A DNA stretch of 64,000 nucleotides from JASHPR01 sp963778075 (GCA_963778075.1 CAVZTJ010000012.1:124001-188000), one strand, 5' to 3'. Counted from the stretch's first letter, positions 35,806-44,810 are shown. Numbers and translations are program-made. Notes: generated by a model from the letters alone, not told the origin.

Positions 35806-35828
35806 GACGCTGGTTGTACGCCGTGGCC

Positions 35829-35869
35829 GGTGTCGGCACGGTGTCCGCTGCCGACACCGCACGGACACC
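35829..35869. promoter_or_regulatory. Four-half-site operator between exporter and two-component genes
   Basis: GGTGTC occurs at 35829 and 35840 (11 bp apart) and its inverse GACACC at 35853 and 35864 (11 bp apart), forming a symmetric array. One arm pair is GGTGTCGGCA/TGCCGACACC, ten bases each. Direct half-sites one helical turn apart are typical of OmpR-family response regulators, so the adjacent regulator is the natural ligand. Confidence 0.7.
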
Positions 35870-35947
35870 CGCTGCCTGAGATCGTTGACCCGGGGGGACC
35901 GCGCCCGGAGCTAACCGTTCAGGGCACTCATCCAGAGAAGGATCGCC

Positions 35948-36610
35948 ATGCGTGTGCTGGTCGCCGAGGATTTCCGGATCCTCGCCACAGCGATCGGGAC
36001 CGGGCTGCGCCGGGAGGGCATGGCGGTCGACGTGGTCCTCGACGGCGACGACGCGCTCGAGCATCTGGCCGTCACCCGTTACGACGTGATCGTGCTCGAC
36101 CGGGACCTGCCGGGGACGCACGGCGACGATGTGTGCCGCAGGATCGTGGCCGACCGGCCGGGCAGCCGGGTGCTGATGCTGACCGCGTCCAGCACCGTCC
36201 GGGACCGGGTGGACGGCCTCGGGCTCGGCGCCGACGACTACCTGACCAAGCCGTTCGACTTCGCCGAGCTGGTCGCGCGCGTCCGCGCCCTCGGCCGCCG
36301 CTCCGCCGAGGCGCTGCCCCCGGTGCTGCAGAGCGGTGACCTGAGCCTCGATCCCAGCCGCCGGGTGGCGCTGCGGGGCGCGCGCCGGCTCGACCTCAGC
36401 CCGAAGGAGTTCGCGGTCCTCGAGTGCCTGCTGGCCTCGGCTGGCCGGGTCGTCTCGGCCGAAGAGCTCCTGGAACGCGCCTGGGACGAGGCGGCCGACC
36501 CGTTCACCACAGCGGTGAAGACCGCGATCCGGCGGCTGCGGGCCAAGCTCGGCGACCCGCCGGTGATCCACACCGAGCGCGCCGGCGGCTACCGGATCGA
36601 CGGACCGTGA
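35948..36610 (+). CDS. OmpR/PhoB-type response regulator
   Basis: A 220-residue regulator. The receiver domain (1-115) has the acidic pair E7/D8, phosphoacceptor Asp51 in VIVLDRDLPG and Lys in YLTKPFDFAEL. The C-terminal winged helix (about 125-220) ends VIHTERAGGYRIDGP. AGAAGGA precedes the ATG. Its stop overlaps the start of the histidine kinase gene by one base. It is divergent from an ABC exporter, whose promoter region contains the likely binding array. Confidence 0.95.
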   Translation: MRVLVAEDFRILATAIGTGLRREGMAVDVVLDGDDALEHLAVTRYDVIVLDRDLPGTHGDDVCRRIVADRPGSRVLMLTASSTVRDRVDGLGLGADDYLTKPFDFAELVARVRALGRRSAEALPPVLQSGDLSLDPSRRVALRGARRLDLSPKEFAVLECLLASAGRVVSAEELLERAWDEAADPFTTAVKTAIRRLRAKLGDPPVIHTERAGGYRIDGP

Positions 36611-37704
36611 TGCCCAGGCGCAGGCTGCGCACCCGGCTGGCCCTGTTTTACGGCGGCGTGTTCCTCGCCGCGAGCGCGGTGCTGCTGGCCGTTGCCTTTC
36701 TTCCGGCGGTGCGGATTTCGAGGACGTCCCGCGTGGGGGCCGGGGACGCTCATGCTCACGCCGCCTCGAACCTGCACCAGGTACTCGGATACTCCGGCAT
36801 CGCGCTGGCCGCCGCGGCCGTGCTCGCCGCCGCACTCGGGTGGCTGGCCGCCGACCGGGCCCTGCGGCCGTTGCGGACCATCACCAGGTCCGCGCGCGCG
36901 ATCTCGGCCAGCAACCTGCACGAGCGTTTGGGTCTGAACGCGTCGTATGCCGAGTTCGCCGAGCTAGGCGAAACGTTGGACGGCCTCTTCAGCAGGCTCG
37001 AGGCGTCGTTTGAATCGCAGCGCCAATTCGTGGCCAACGCCTCGCATGAGCTGCGGACCCCGCTCGCGGCGGAGCGAACCCTGCTCCAGGTAACGCTCGC
37101 CGATCCGGGTGCCACGGCGCAGACGCTGCGATCGGCCTGCGAGCAGCTGCTCAGCCTCGGGGCCCAGCAGGAGCGGCTGATCGATGCGCTGCTCACCCTG
37201 GCCAGCAGCCAGCGCGGGATCGACCGGTGGCAGCCGGTCGACCTCGCCGCGATCACGCGCGGCGCGCTCGCCATCCGGGGAGAGGAGGCCGCGCGCCGCG
37301 GCATTCGCGTCGACACCGCGGTTGGCCCGGCCGTTGCCCCCGGCGACCCCCGCCTGGTGCAGAGCATGGTGGCGAACCTGGCGGACAACGCCCTGCGGCA
37401 CAACGTCGCCGGCGGCAGCGTCGAGATCAGCACGTCCATGACCGGCGGGTCGGCGAGCCTGCGGGTTGCGAACACCGGGCCGGTGATCCGGGCCGAGGAG
37501 GTCGACCGGCTGTTCCAGCCGTTCCAGCAGTTCGGCGCCGACCGGATGAGCCGCGATGGCGACGACGGCGACGGCGGGCACGGGCTCGGCCTGGCCATCG
37601 TCCGGGCGATCGCGATCGCGCACCGGGCCTCGCTGAGCGCGCGGGCCATGCCTGGGGGAGGTCTGGAGATCAAGGTGGACTTCGACCGGGTAATGGCCGG
37701 GTAG
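36610..37704 (+). CDS. Sensor histidine kinase
   Basis: A 364-residue membrane kinase partnered with the regulator upstream. TM1 (LALFYGGVFLAASAVLLAVAFL), a short extracytoplasmic loop of about 35 residues, TM2 (YSGIALAAAAVLAAALGWLAA), then a HAMP linker. The H-box is NASHELRTP with His146, the N-box ANLADNALRHN, and the G-box GHGLGLAIVRAI. The short loop suggests sensing within or at the membrane, as in envelope-stress kinases. Confidence 0.94.
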   Translation: MPRRRLRTRLALFYGGVFLAASAVLLAVAFLPAVRISRTSRVGAGDAHAHAASNLHQVLGYSGIALAAAAVLAAALGWLAADRALRPLRTITRSARAISASNLHERLGLNASYAEFAELGETLDGLFSRLEASFESQRQFVANASHELRTPLAAERTLLQVTLADPGATAQTLRSACEQLLSLGAQQERLIDALLTLASSQRGIDRWQPVDLAAITRGALAIRGEEAARRGIRVDTAVGPAVAPGDPRLVQSMVANLADNALRHNVAGGSVEISTSMTGGSASLRVANTGPVIRAEEVDRLFQPFQQFGADRMSRDGDDGDGGHGLGLAIVRAIAIAHRASLSARAMPGGGLEIKVDFDRVMAG

Positions 37705-37729
37705 ATCCCCGGAACCGGAAGGCGACGCT

Positions 37730-38281
37730 GTGACGCAAGGCAGCAACCGTCTGACGCGCCCAACCTGGGCGCAGGCCCGGACAGCGATCCTGGAATGCAC
37801 CGTCCTGGCCGTCGCGTGCATGATCACCTACTGGCTGACGACAAGCGTGCTCACCCGGGTGTACTCGATATCCCGGTCCGACGACCTGCTCGGCGGCCTG
37901 TGGGCGGTGGTCGCCACGATCTTCGTCTGCCGGGACAGCTACCAGCAGAGCGCGGCGGCCGCCGTGTCACGGATGTCCGCCACGGCGGTGAGCTTTGCGC
38001 TCTGCCTCATCTACCTGATCTTCCTGCCGGTGTATGGCTGGGGTGTGGCGCTGCTGATCGGCCTCAGCGCGCTGGCCGTCATGCTGGTCGGCCGGCCCGG
38101 CGACGCCGTCACGGCGGCGATCACCACCGCGGTCGTCATGCTGGTGGCAGCCGTGACCCCGCACGACGCCTGGGAGCAGCCGATACTCCGCTTCGTGGAC
38201 ACGCTCATCGGCGTGGCGATCGGCGTCGCGGCCGCCTGGATTGGCGTGCGGCTGCTCCGCCCGCGAATCGGGGCCCGGTGA
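37730..38281 (+). CDS. FUSC-like membrane protein
   Basis: A 183-residue protein with about five hydrophobic helices and the R/S-x-x-Q-rich segment typical of aromatic acid exporter/FUSC-type modules (VYSISRSDDLLGGLWAVVATIFVCRDS). GTG 37730 follows GGAAGGCGACG. It is the third gene after the two-component pair, 25 nt away, so probably in the same operon. The function is inferred from fold only. Confidence 0.7.
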   Translation: MTQGSNRLTRPTWAQARTAILECTVLAVACMITYWLTTSVLTRVYSISRSDDLLGGLWAVVATIFVCRDSYQQSAAAAVSRMSATAVSFALCLIYLIFLPVYGWGVALLIGLSALAVMLVGRPGDAVTAAITTAVVMLVAAVTPHDAWEQPILRFVDTLIGVAIGVAAAWIGVRLLRPRIGAR

Positions 38282-38391
38282 GGCGAGCGCACGCGCGCTG
38301 ATGCAGCTTGAGCGCGAAGCCCACCGCGTGGAGCGGCCGGTGCGGCGTGGCGTGAGGCGTGCTCTACCCTTGTCGGATGCGACGGGGACGT

Positions 38392-38412
38392 CATCTGACT
38401 ACGAATCAGATG
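38392..38412 (+). other. tRNA anticodon-arm mimic
   Basis: CATCTGA-CTACGAA-TCAGATG is a perfect 7-bp hairpin with a 7-nt loop. It matches the anticodon arm of the tRNA-Arg 100 bp downstream in all but three bases and the loop differs by one base (CTACGAA against CTACGGA). No acceptor or T arm is present. It may be a remnant of a duplicated tRNA gene or of an attachment site. Confidence 0.6.
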
Positions 38413-38484
38413 CCCAATCGCCGCTATGCTTAGGTGGTCCCACCACACCTCCCTGCAAAACCGCAGGTAGACAACTCAACACCG

Positions 38485-38560
38485 GCGCTCGTAGCTCAAC
38501 GGATAGAGCATCTGACTACGGATCAGAAGGTTGGGGGTTCGAGTCCCTCCGAGCGCGCCA
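38485..38560 (+). tRNA. tRNA-Arg (anticodon ACG)
   Basis: A complete cloverleaf. The acceptor arms are GCGCTCG (38485-38491) and CGAGCGC (38550-38556), discriminator G, and an encoded CCA (38558-38560). The D arm contains TAGCTCAACGGATAGAGC. The anticodon stem is TCTGA/TCAGA with loop CTACGGA, giving anticodon ACG. The T arm is GGGGGTTCGAGTCCCTC. The next 217 bases (38561-38777) show no gene. Confidence 0.97.
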
Positions 38561-38777
38561 ACGTCTTCCCAGCTCAGCGCGGCAGCGCTCGCGCGCCCGC
38601 CCGCGCCCGCGACCGGCCTCCGCGTTGAGGACGCCCCGCCCGGCACGTGCGCGCGAGGCACCCGTTGACCAGACAGGCTCATCTGTCACATGTCCCGGAG
38701 CCTGCACGAGCCGTCTTCTTCGACGGTCAGCCCCGGCCGGCCGGTACCTTATCGGCGGCGCAGCGCCAGCTGACGTC

Positions 38778-39011
38778 CTACTGGTGCGACTGCTGCTCTG
38801 CTTCAGCCGCCCTAGCCTTTGCCCGAGCCTTCTCCGCCTCGGCCTCCTTGGCGGCCACGTCGCGCTGCGCGGCGGCCTTGTCTTGCTGGGCCTGGCCTTC
38901 TTGCTTCAGCGACTCGTCCCCGGTTACGGCCCCGGCTGCTTCCTTAGCCCGGCCCTTCACGTCTTCCACGACGCCTTCGACGCCTGCCTCAGGTCCAGAT
39001 TCGTTCGTCAA
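38778..39011 (-). CDS. CsbD family stress protein
   Basis: A 77-residue, highly charged protein. The N-terminal part VEDVKGRAKEAAGAVTGDESLKQEGQ is the CsbD motif. The C-terminal half is an Ala/Glu/Lys/Gln helix likely to form a coiled coil. I chose TTG 39011, preceded by GGGAG at six bases. The frame is open further upstream through unrelated remnant sequence. It is the second CsbD-like gene in the window. Confidence 0.8.
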   Translation of the reverse strand: MTNESGPEAGVEGVVEDVKGRAKEAAGAVTGDESLKQEGQAQQDKAAAQRDVAAKEAEAEKARAKARAAEAEQQSHQ

Positions 39012-39075
39012 GGTGGTCTCCCGTTGTTTCCCGTGTAGCGGTGCTCTCGCCCCGCCTTCCCGACCAGCTACCCCG

Positions 39076-39299
39076 TCATCTCGGCGCAAACGCAGCGGGC
39101 AAGCCCGTGGACCAGGGCACGCCCTCGGGGTGGCGGGCCAGGATCGCAGCGAGGGCGTGCCCGATGACGGCGTCGTCGTCCCAGGTCCGGCTGCCGGTGC
39201 GCTCGGCGCCTGCACCAGGCGCTCCCACTCACCCGCGCCGAGCGTATCGAAGTAGTCCCGGACGGCTCTGACGTCGTCCTCGACAGGGTCGTTTGTCAT
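39076..39299 (-). pseudogene. Remnant of a methyltransferase-like gene
   Basis: From ATG 39299 the frame gives VRAVRDYFDTLGAGEWERLV, which looks like the first helix of a class I methyltransferase, and then loses sense. A second frame gives DDDAVIGHALAAILARHPEG to a stop at 39076. The two may be parts of one small protein joined by a frameshift or two unrelated remnants. The core SAM-binding motif is absent. The rest of 39012-39457 holds only the YceI leader. Confidence 0.4.
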
Positions 39300-39457
39300 T
39301 CCTGCATTGTGATTCGCCAATCTGCGCCCGGCATCTCATTAACCCGCGAGACGGTGCCGCAGAGAAGCCGGCCGTGCGCCACTCCTGCCGCGCGCATGCC
39401 TGCCGGCAGCCCATAGGGTGGATGACTACCGATCCAATCGGAGGAGGCGACCCGCTT

Positions 39458-40003
39458 ATGAGCGAGTCCCCAACGACAGGAGCTACGTCACAGCTGGCCG
39501 ACGGGACGGCCGCGGGCAACTGGGTACTCGACCCAGAAGGGTCACGCGCTGAATTCCGCGTTAAGCATTTCTGGGGCGCCATCACCGTGCGCGGCACGCT
39601 GGAGCGCATGACCGGCGAGGCAGGCATCGGGCCGGATGGCAGCGTGACGGGACGGATCAGCTTCAACGCCGAATCGGTCAATACCAAGAACAAGCAGCGC
39701 GACAAGCACCTGCGCTCGGCAGACTTCTTCCACGCCGAGAAGCACCCGCAGGCCGTCCTGACCATCACCTCGGCACACCCGGCAGGACCAGCCGACTTGG
39801 AATGCGAGGGAACCTTCGAGACGGCCGGACATGCCAGACCGGTGACCTTCACCGCGCACATCCAGGAGGCGACCGCTCAGGCCGTGGTGCTCACCGCCGA
39901 ACTCGAGGTCGACCGCAGCGAGTTCGACATGACCTGGAGCCCGATGCACATAGCGTCGATGACGGCACACGGCACCGTGAGAGCGCGGTTCGTGCGCGCG
40001 TGA
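39458..40003 (+). CDS. YceI family protein
   Basis: A 181-residue lipocalin-like YceI domain that binds isoprenoid-type lipids in a beta-barrel. Typical features: WVLDPEGSRAEFRVKHFWGAITVRG at the start, TKNKQRDKHLRSADFFHAEKHP, and the final strand ASMTAHGTVRARF. No signal peptide, so probably cytoplasmic. ATG 39458 is preceded by GGAGGAGG at 11 nt; ATG 39422 is in frame. Its stop overlaps the hydrolase gene start (GTGA). Confidence 0.93.
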   Translation: MSESPTTGATSQLADGTAAGNWVLDPEGSRAEFRVKHFWGAITVRGTLERMTGEAGIGPDGSVTGRISFNAESVNTKNKQRDKHLRSADFFHAEKHPQAVLTITSAHPAGPADLECEGTFETAGHARPVTFTAHIQEATAQAVVLTAELEVDRSEFDMTWSPMHIASMTAHGTVRARFVRA

Positions 40004-40827
40004 ACGCTGCGCCTGATGACGGGCGCAGGAGACATCGCGAGCGTGAGCTGCCGTCGTGGAGTTCCCGTTCGGTGGCGTCGTTCGTGCCCAGCAACCCGGC
40101 TCGGGTTCTGGTCCTGGCTCACGGGTATCCCTGGCCCGATGGTTCCAGGTCCGACGGTGAGCTGATCGAGTACGCGCAGGCGGCCGTCGAGCGCTGGGCA
40201 GCCCTCGCCGAAAGGCATCACGCGATCGTTGTGGCGCCCGCTTTCGGCGGTCAGGAGTTCCCGCTGTACCGGGAGATGCTGGGCCGGAGCGTCGATCCCG
40301 ACGAGTTCGTGAACCTCCTGGTAGCTAAGGCGGGGCGGGACCACATCTCCGGGTTCGCGGGCCAGTTCAGCCTGCACGGCCACTCCGCTGGCGCACAGTT
40401 CGCGGCACGCTATCTGGTCACCCATCCGCAGCGCCTAGATGAGGTCATCCTCAGCGCGCCATCGGCGTTCCCGATGCCGGATCCAGGCATTCCCAGGCCA
40501 GACGGCATGGCCCCGGCGCGAAGGTTCGAGTTCAGTCCGCGGGCCGCGGGCTGGCTGGCGGCAGCAAGTGAGGTCCACGTGACGGTCCTGGTGGGATCGC
40601 GCGATACCGAACGGCGCCCTCCTGCGCCGGGGCAGCAGGGCGTCACCAGGATCGAACGCGCTGGCGCGTGGGTCGAGAGCATGCGGCGCCACGCCCAAGG
40701 CAGCGGCAAAGCGGCCAGCGTTCGCTTCGTCGCCGCTGAAGGGCTGGACCACGACGAAGAAGCGATGGCGGGGCCCGCCCAGGAGATAATGGCACAAAGC
40801 TGGCGAACCGCTGACCTGCGGCGTTGA
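40000..40827 (+). CDS. Alpha/beta hydrolase
   Basis: About 275 residues. The core strands are ARVLVLAHGYPWPDG, then the nucleophile elbow GHSAG, VILSAPSA, and a candidate catalytic His in AEGLDHDEEAM. The oxyanion region HGYP fits esterases or lipase-like enzymes. GTG 40000 overlaps the YceI stop by 4 nt; GTG 40072 is a possible shorter start because the first 24 residues look non-conserved. The substrate is unknown. Confidence 0.8.
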   Translation: MNAAPDDGRRRHRERELPSWSSRSVASFVPSNPARVLVLAHGYPWPDGSRSDGELIEYAQAAVERWAALAERHHAIVVAPAFGGQEFPLYREMLGRSVDPDEFVNLLVAKAGRDHISGFAGQFSLHGHSAGAQFAARYLVTHPQRLDEVILSAPSAFPMPDPGIPRPDGMAPARRFEFSPRAAGWLAAASEVHVTVLVGSRDTERRPPAPGQQGVTRIERAGAWVESMRRHAQGSGKAASVRFVAAEGLDHDEEAMAGPAQEIMAQSWRTADLRR

Positions 40828-40890
40828 CACCGGGGCCCCGGTACTTGGCAGATTGTTTTGTGAGGGGTGGGTGACACCGGATATTCTGTT

Positions 40891-40986
40891 GGTGAAGGGG
40901 AGTAGTCCTTCGTCGGCTGGCCGACATACCGGCGCACACAAGCGCCCGGCCGCCGGGCCACGGTTGTGGTGGACGAGACCTTCGGC
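40891..40986 (+). ncRNA. yybP-ykoY manganese riboswitch
   Basis: Contains the conserved elements of this aptamer in order: AAGGGGAGTAG near the 5' end, CCGACATACC, CCGGCCGCCGGGCC in the middle, and GACGAGACCTTCGG at the 3' end. The outer stem pairs GAAGG with CCTTC. It lies 68 nt before a GDT1/TMEM165-type transporter gene, a known association. A further hairpin CCGGCCGG...CCGGCCGG (about 40999-41030) follows and could be the expression platform. A TTGACA at 40824 overlaps the upstream stop. Confidence 0.9.
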
Positions 40987-41053
40987 TGTTGAGCACATCC
41001 GGCCGGAGATTCTGCCCTGATCCCGGCCGGTTGACCGACCGGAGGAAAACCTC

Positions 41054-41650
41054 TTGCCGTACGTCGCAGTGATCGGGACCGCGTTCGTCCTCGCGTTCCT
41101 GGCTGAGCTCCCGGATAAGTCGATGTTCGCATCGCTGATCCTGAGCACCCGGTACCGGTCGTCCTGGGTGTGGGCCGGGGCGGCCGCCGCGTTCGCGGTC
41201 CATATGGCCATCGCGGTTACTGCCGGGAGGCTGCTGGCTCTGCTCCCGCACCGCGCCGTCGACGCGGTGGTCGCGTGCCTGTTCCTGGCCGGGTCGGGTT
41301 ATCTGTGGGTCACCAGCTTCAGGCCCGAACACCGGGACGGCAGTGACGCGTCCCGCCAGGGCGGCCTTGCCCCCTCGTTCTGGCGAGTTGCCGGAACGAG
41401 CTTCGGGGTGGTGTTCGTCGCCGAGTGGGGTGATATCACGCAGCTCACCACCGCGAACCTGGCCGCAAGGTATGACCCGTTCCTCGTGTTTGCCGGTGCG
41501 ACCCTCGGCTTGTGGACGGTCGCGGCCGTGGCGGTCAGCGTTGGCGCCAAGAGCCTGGAACTGATCCCGATGGCCTGGGTCAGCCGCATCACCGCGACGA
41601 TCTTGCTTGGCCTGGGCATCTACACCGCCGTTGTGGCGATCCGCGGGTGA
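41054..41650 (+). CDS. GDT1/TMEM165 (UPF0016) family cation exporter
   Basis: A 198-residue membrane protein with about six helices in two repeats, each carrying the family signature ExxxDK/T: AELPDKSMF near residue 20 and AEWGDITQL near residue 125. Family members export Mn2+ or exchange Ca2+/Mn2+. The TTG start is preceded by GGAGG at eight bases. The upstream yybP-ykoY riboswitch supports a role in manganese export, switched on when Mn2+ is high. Confidence 0.93.
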   Translation: MPYVAVIGTAFVLAFLAELPDKSMFASLILSTRYRSSWVWAGAAAAFAVHMAIAVTAGRLLALLPHRAVDAVVACLFLAGSGYLWVTSFRPEHRDGSDASRQGGLAPSFWRVAGTSFGVVFVAEWGDITQLTTANLAARYDPFLVFAGATLGLWTVAAVAVSVGAKSLELIPMAWVSRITATILLGLGIYTAVVAIRG

Positions 41651-41684
41651 CGTGCAGGCCAGAGAGCGCCGGGATAATGGCCGG

Positions 41685-42266
41685 ATGCACGTCATCCTTG
41701 AAACGCCGCGGCTGATCCTGCGCGAGTTCACCGAGAACGATGTAGACAACCTGTTTGACCTAAACAGCGACCCAGAGGTGATGCGCTACCTCACCGGCGG
41801 CAAGCCGACGCCCCGCGAGGTAATCCGGGACGAGATCATCCCATTCCATCTCGGGGTCTACAAGCGGCTCGACCGGCTCGGCACCTGGGCGGCCGAGTCA
41901 ACCGCCACGGGAGAGTTCGTGGGCTGGTTCCATCTGCGCGCCGGCCGGGACACCGACGTGACCAATGTCGAACTCGGCTACCGGCTGCGACGATCCACGT
42001 GGAACATGGGCTACGCCACGGAAGGGTCGCGCGCCCTGATCAGCATGGGGTTTACCAGCCCTGGCGTGCGGCGGGTCTTCGCGCACACGATGACCGTTAA
42101 CACCGCGTCGCGGCGGGTCATGGAGAAGTGCGGTATGACCCTGGCCCACACCACCCCGTATGAGGGACCTGGCAGCCCCGAGGGCGCCGAGCACGGCGAG
42201 GTCGAATACGCGCTTACCAAACGCGAATGGGAGGGGCTCACCGCCGGTGACGTCGCCAGTCTGTGA
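41685..42266 (+). CDS. GNAT family N-acetyltransferase
   Basis: A 193-residue RimJ-like acetyltransferase: LETPRLILREFTENDVDNLF at the start, the acetyl-CoA loop around RLRRSTWNMGYATEG, and VMEKCGM at the end. It should acetylate a protein N-terminus or small amine. The ATG has GATAAT six bases upstream and no Shine-Dalgarno, so it is probably leaderless. The 183 bases after it (42267-42449) show nothing I recognise. Confidence 0.92.
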   Translation: MHVILETPRLILREFTENDVDNLFDLNSDPEVMRYLTGGKPTPREVIRDEIIPFHLGVYKRLDRLGTWAAESTATGEFVGWFHLRAGRDTDVTNVELGYRLRRSTWNMGYATEGSRALISMGFTSPGVRRVFAHTMTVNTASRRVMEKCGMTLAHTTPYEGPGSPEGAEHGEVEYALTKREWEGLTAGDVASL

Positions 42267-42449
42267 CCGGTTGTCAGCTGGCGTGCTGGAGGGTGCCCGA
42301 GGATCGCCGTGCGCAAACGGCTCGATCGCCTACGTTGGTAAACCGATCAGGAATCGAGAAGCACCTGCTAGTTGGCGGTCGTCATACTCCTGAGTGCGAT
42401 CCGGCCTGCCTGGCGGCGCCAAGGCGGTCTCCCTAACAGATGAGGACAG

Positions 42450-44810
42450 ATGAGCGGCCACGAGCTGATCCGCGTGCACGGCGCGCGCCAGAACAACCTG
42501 AAGGACGTCAGCGTAGAGATCCCGAAGCGCCGGCTGACGGTGTTCACCGGCGTCTCGGGCTCGGGCAAGAGCTCACTGGTGTTCGACACGATCGCCGCGG
42601 AGTCGCAGCGGCTGATCAACGAGACGTATAGCACCTTCGTGCAGGGCTTCATGCCGACGCTGGCGCGGCCCGACGTCGACGTCCTCGAGGGGCTGACCAC
42701 GGCGATCATCGTTGACCAGCAGCGGATGGGCGGAGACGTCCGCTCGACGGTCGGCACCGCGACCGACGCCAATGCGATGCTGCGCATCCTGTTCAGCCGG
42801 CTCGGCAAGCCACACATCGGCTCCCCCAAGGCTTTCTCGTTCAACGTCGCGTCGATCAGCGGAGCGGGTGCGGTCAAGTTCGAGCGCGCCGGCAAGACCG
42901 TGAAAGAGCGGCGGAGCTTCAGCATCATCGGTGGCATGTGCCCGCGCTGTGAAGGCCGGGGCACCGTATCCGATCTCGACCTCACCCAGCTGTTCGACGA
43001 TTCCAAGTCGCTGCGGGAGGGCGCGATCACCGTTCCCGGCTACAAGGGAGGCGGCTGGAACTCCCGGCTTTACATCGAGTCGGGCTTCTTTGACCCGGAC
43101 AAGCCGATCCGCAAGTTCACCAAGAAGGAGCTGCACGACTTCCTGCACCGCGAGCCGACCAGGATGAAGATCGCTGGCATCAACATGACCTATGAGGGGC
43201 TGATCCTCCGGATTCAGCGGTCGATGCTGGACAAGGACAAGGATGGGCTGCAGCCGCACCTCAGGGAGTTTGTGGACCGCGCGGTCACGTTCACCGCCTG
43301 CCCGGAGTGCGGCGGCACGAGGCTCAGCGAGGTTGCCCGGTCATCGCGGATCAAGGGCATCAACATCGCCGAGGCGTGCGCCATGCAGATCAGCGACCTG
43401 GCCGGATGGGTCGAGGGCCTGGACGAGCCGTCGGTGGCGCCGCTGCTCGGCGCGCTCAGGCACACCCTTGACTCGTTCGTGGAAATTGGCCTGGGATACC
43501 TCAGCCTCGACCGTTCGTCGACCACGCTCTCGGGCGGTGAGGCGCAGCGCACCAAGATGATCCGTCAGCTCGGTTCGTCGCTGACCGACATCACCTACGT
43601 GTTTGACGAGCCGACCATCGGGATGCACCCACACGACGTCCAGCGGATGAACGAACTGCTGCTGCGGCTGCGCGACAAGGGAAACACGGTGCTTGTCGTG
43701 GAGCACAAGCCGGAGGCGATCGCGATCGCCGACCACGTCGTCGACCTCGGTCCGCGCGCCGGCGCCGACGGCGGCGAGGTGATGTTCGAGGGCACAGTCG
43801 AAGGGCTGCGGGTGAGCGGGACGCTCACCGGCCGCCATCTCGACGACCGCGCCACGCTCAAAGAGAAGGTCCGGACGCCAGACGGCGCGCTGGAGATCCG
43901 CGGTGCGACAGATCACAACCTGCAAAACGTCGACGTGGACGTCCCGCTGGGAGCGCTCGTCGTGGTCACCGGAGTCGCCGGCTCCGGCAAGAGCTCGCTG
44001 ATGCAGGGCTCAATCGCCGGCCGCGAGGGCGTAGTGTCCATCGACCAGGGCGGCATCCGCGGCTCGCGGCGGAGCAACCCTGCCACGTACACCGGGCTGC
44101 TTGACCCAATCCGGAACGCGTTCGCCAAGGCCAATGGCGTGAAGTCGGCTCTGTTCAGCTCCAACTCCGAGGGCGCGTGCCCCAACTGCAACGGAGCCGG
44201 GGTCGTCTACACCGACCTGGGGATGATGGCGGGCGTCGCCACCACCTGCGAGGTGTGCGAAGGCAAGCGGTTCGACGCGTCGGTGCTCGACTACCACCTC
44301 GGCGGCCGTGACATCAGCGAGGTGCTCGCGATGTCCGTGACCGAGGCCGGGGAGTTCTTTGGCGGCGGCGAGGCGGAGACCCCGGCCGCGCACGCGATCC
44401 TCGGCCGGCTGGGCGACGTCGGCCTTGGCTACCTAACCCTCGGCCAGCCGCTCACGACGCTGTCCGGCGGCGAGCGGCAGCGGCTCAAGCTGGCCACGCG
44501 CATGGCCGAGAAGGGCGGCGTCTACCTCCTCGACGAGCCGACCGCGGGCCTGCACCTCGCCGACGTCGAGCAGTTGCTCGGCCTCCTCGACCGGCTCGTC
44601 GAGGCGGGCAAGTCCGTCATCGTCATCGAGCACCACCAGGCGGTCATGGCGCACGCGGACTGGATCATCGACCTCGGTCCCGGTGCCGGTCACGACGGTG
44701 GCCGGATCGTCTTCGAGGGCACCCCGGCCGACCTGGTCGCCGCGCGCTCCACCCTCACCGGCGAGCACCTCGCGGCCTACGTCGGTGCAGGAACAACGAG
44801 CAAACGGTGA
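42450..44810 (+). CDS. Short UvrA-like ABC-class ATPase
   Basis: 786 residues with two UvrA-type ABC modules: Walker A GVSGSGKSS (about residue 34) and GVAGSGKSS, signatures LSGGEAQR and LSGGERQR, and Walker B regions ITYVFDEPTIGMHPHDV and VYLLDEPTAGLHLADV. CxxC zinc pairs are CPRC, CPEC, CPNC and CEVC. It is about 150 residues shorter than true UvrA, in the size range of DrrC-like self-resistance proteins. It probably binds damaged or drug-modified DNA without UvrB. A methyltransferase fragment is coupled downstream. Confidence 0.9.
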   Translation: MSGHELIRVHGARQNNLKDVSVEIPKRRLTVFTGVSGSGKSSLVFDTIAAESQRLINETYSTFVQGFMPTLARPDVDVLEGLTTAIIVDQQRMGGDVRSTVGTATDANAMLRILFSRLGKPHIGSPKAFSFNVASISGAGAVKFERAGKTVKERRSFSIIGGMCPRCEGRGTVSDLDLTQLFDDSKSLREGAITVPGYKGGGWNSRLYIESGFFDPDKPIRKFTKKELHDFLHREPTRMKIAGINMTYEGLILRIQRSMLDKDKDGLQPHLREFVDRAVTFTACPECGGTRLSEVARSSRIKGINIAEACAMQISDLAGWVEGLDEPSVAPLLGALRHTLDSFVEIGLGYLSLDRSSTTLSGGEAQRTKMIRQLGSSLTDITYVFDEPTIGMHPHDVQRMNELLLRLRDKGNTVLVVEHKPEAIAIADHVVDLGPRAGADGGEVMFEGTVEGLRVSGTLTGRHLDDRATLKEKVRTPDGALEIRGATDHNLQNVDVDVPLGALVVVTGVAGSGKSSLMQGSIAGREGVVSIDQGGIRGSRRSNPATYTGLLDPIRNAFAKANGVKSALFSSNSEGACPNCNGAGVVYTDLGMMAGVATTCEVCEGKRFDASVLDYHLGGRDISEVLAMSVTEAGEFFGGGEAETPAAHAILGRLGDVGLGYLTLGQPLTTLSGGERQRLKLATRMAEKGGVYLLDEPTAGLHLADVEQLLGLLDRLVEAGKSVIVIEHHQAVMAHADWIIDLGPGAGHDGGRIVFEGTPADLVAARSTLTGEHLAAYVGAGTTSKR

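Noticed and set aside
42267..42449. A possible gene remnant or RNA upstream of the UvrA-like gene
   Set aside because: No structure, start or family match was clear.
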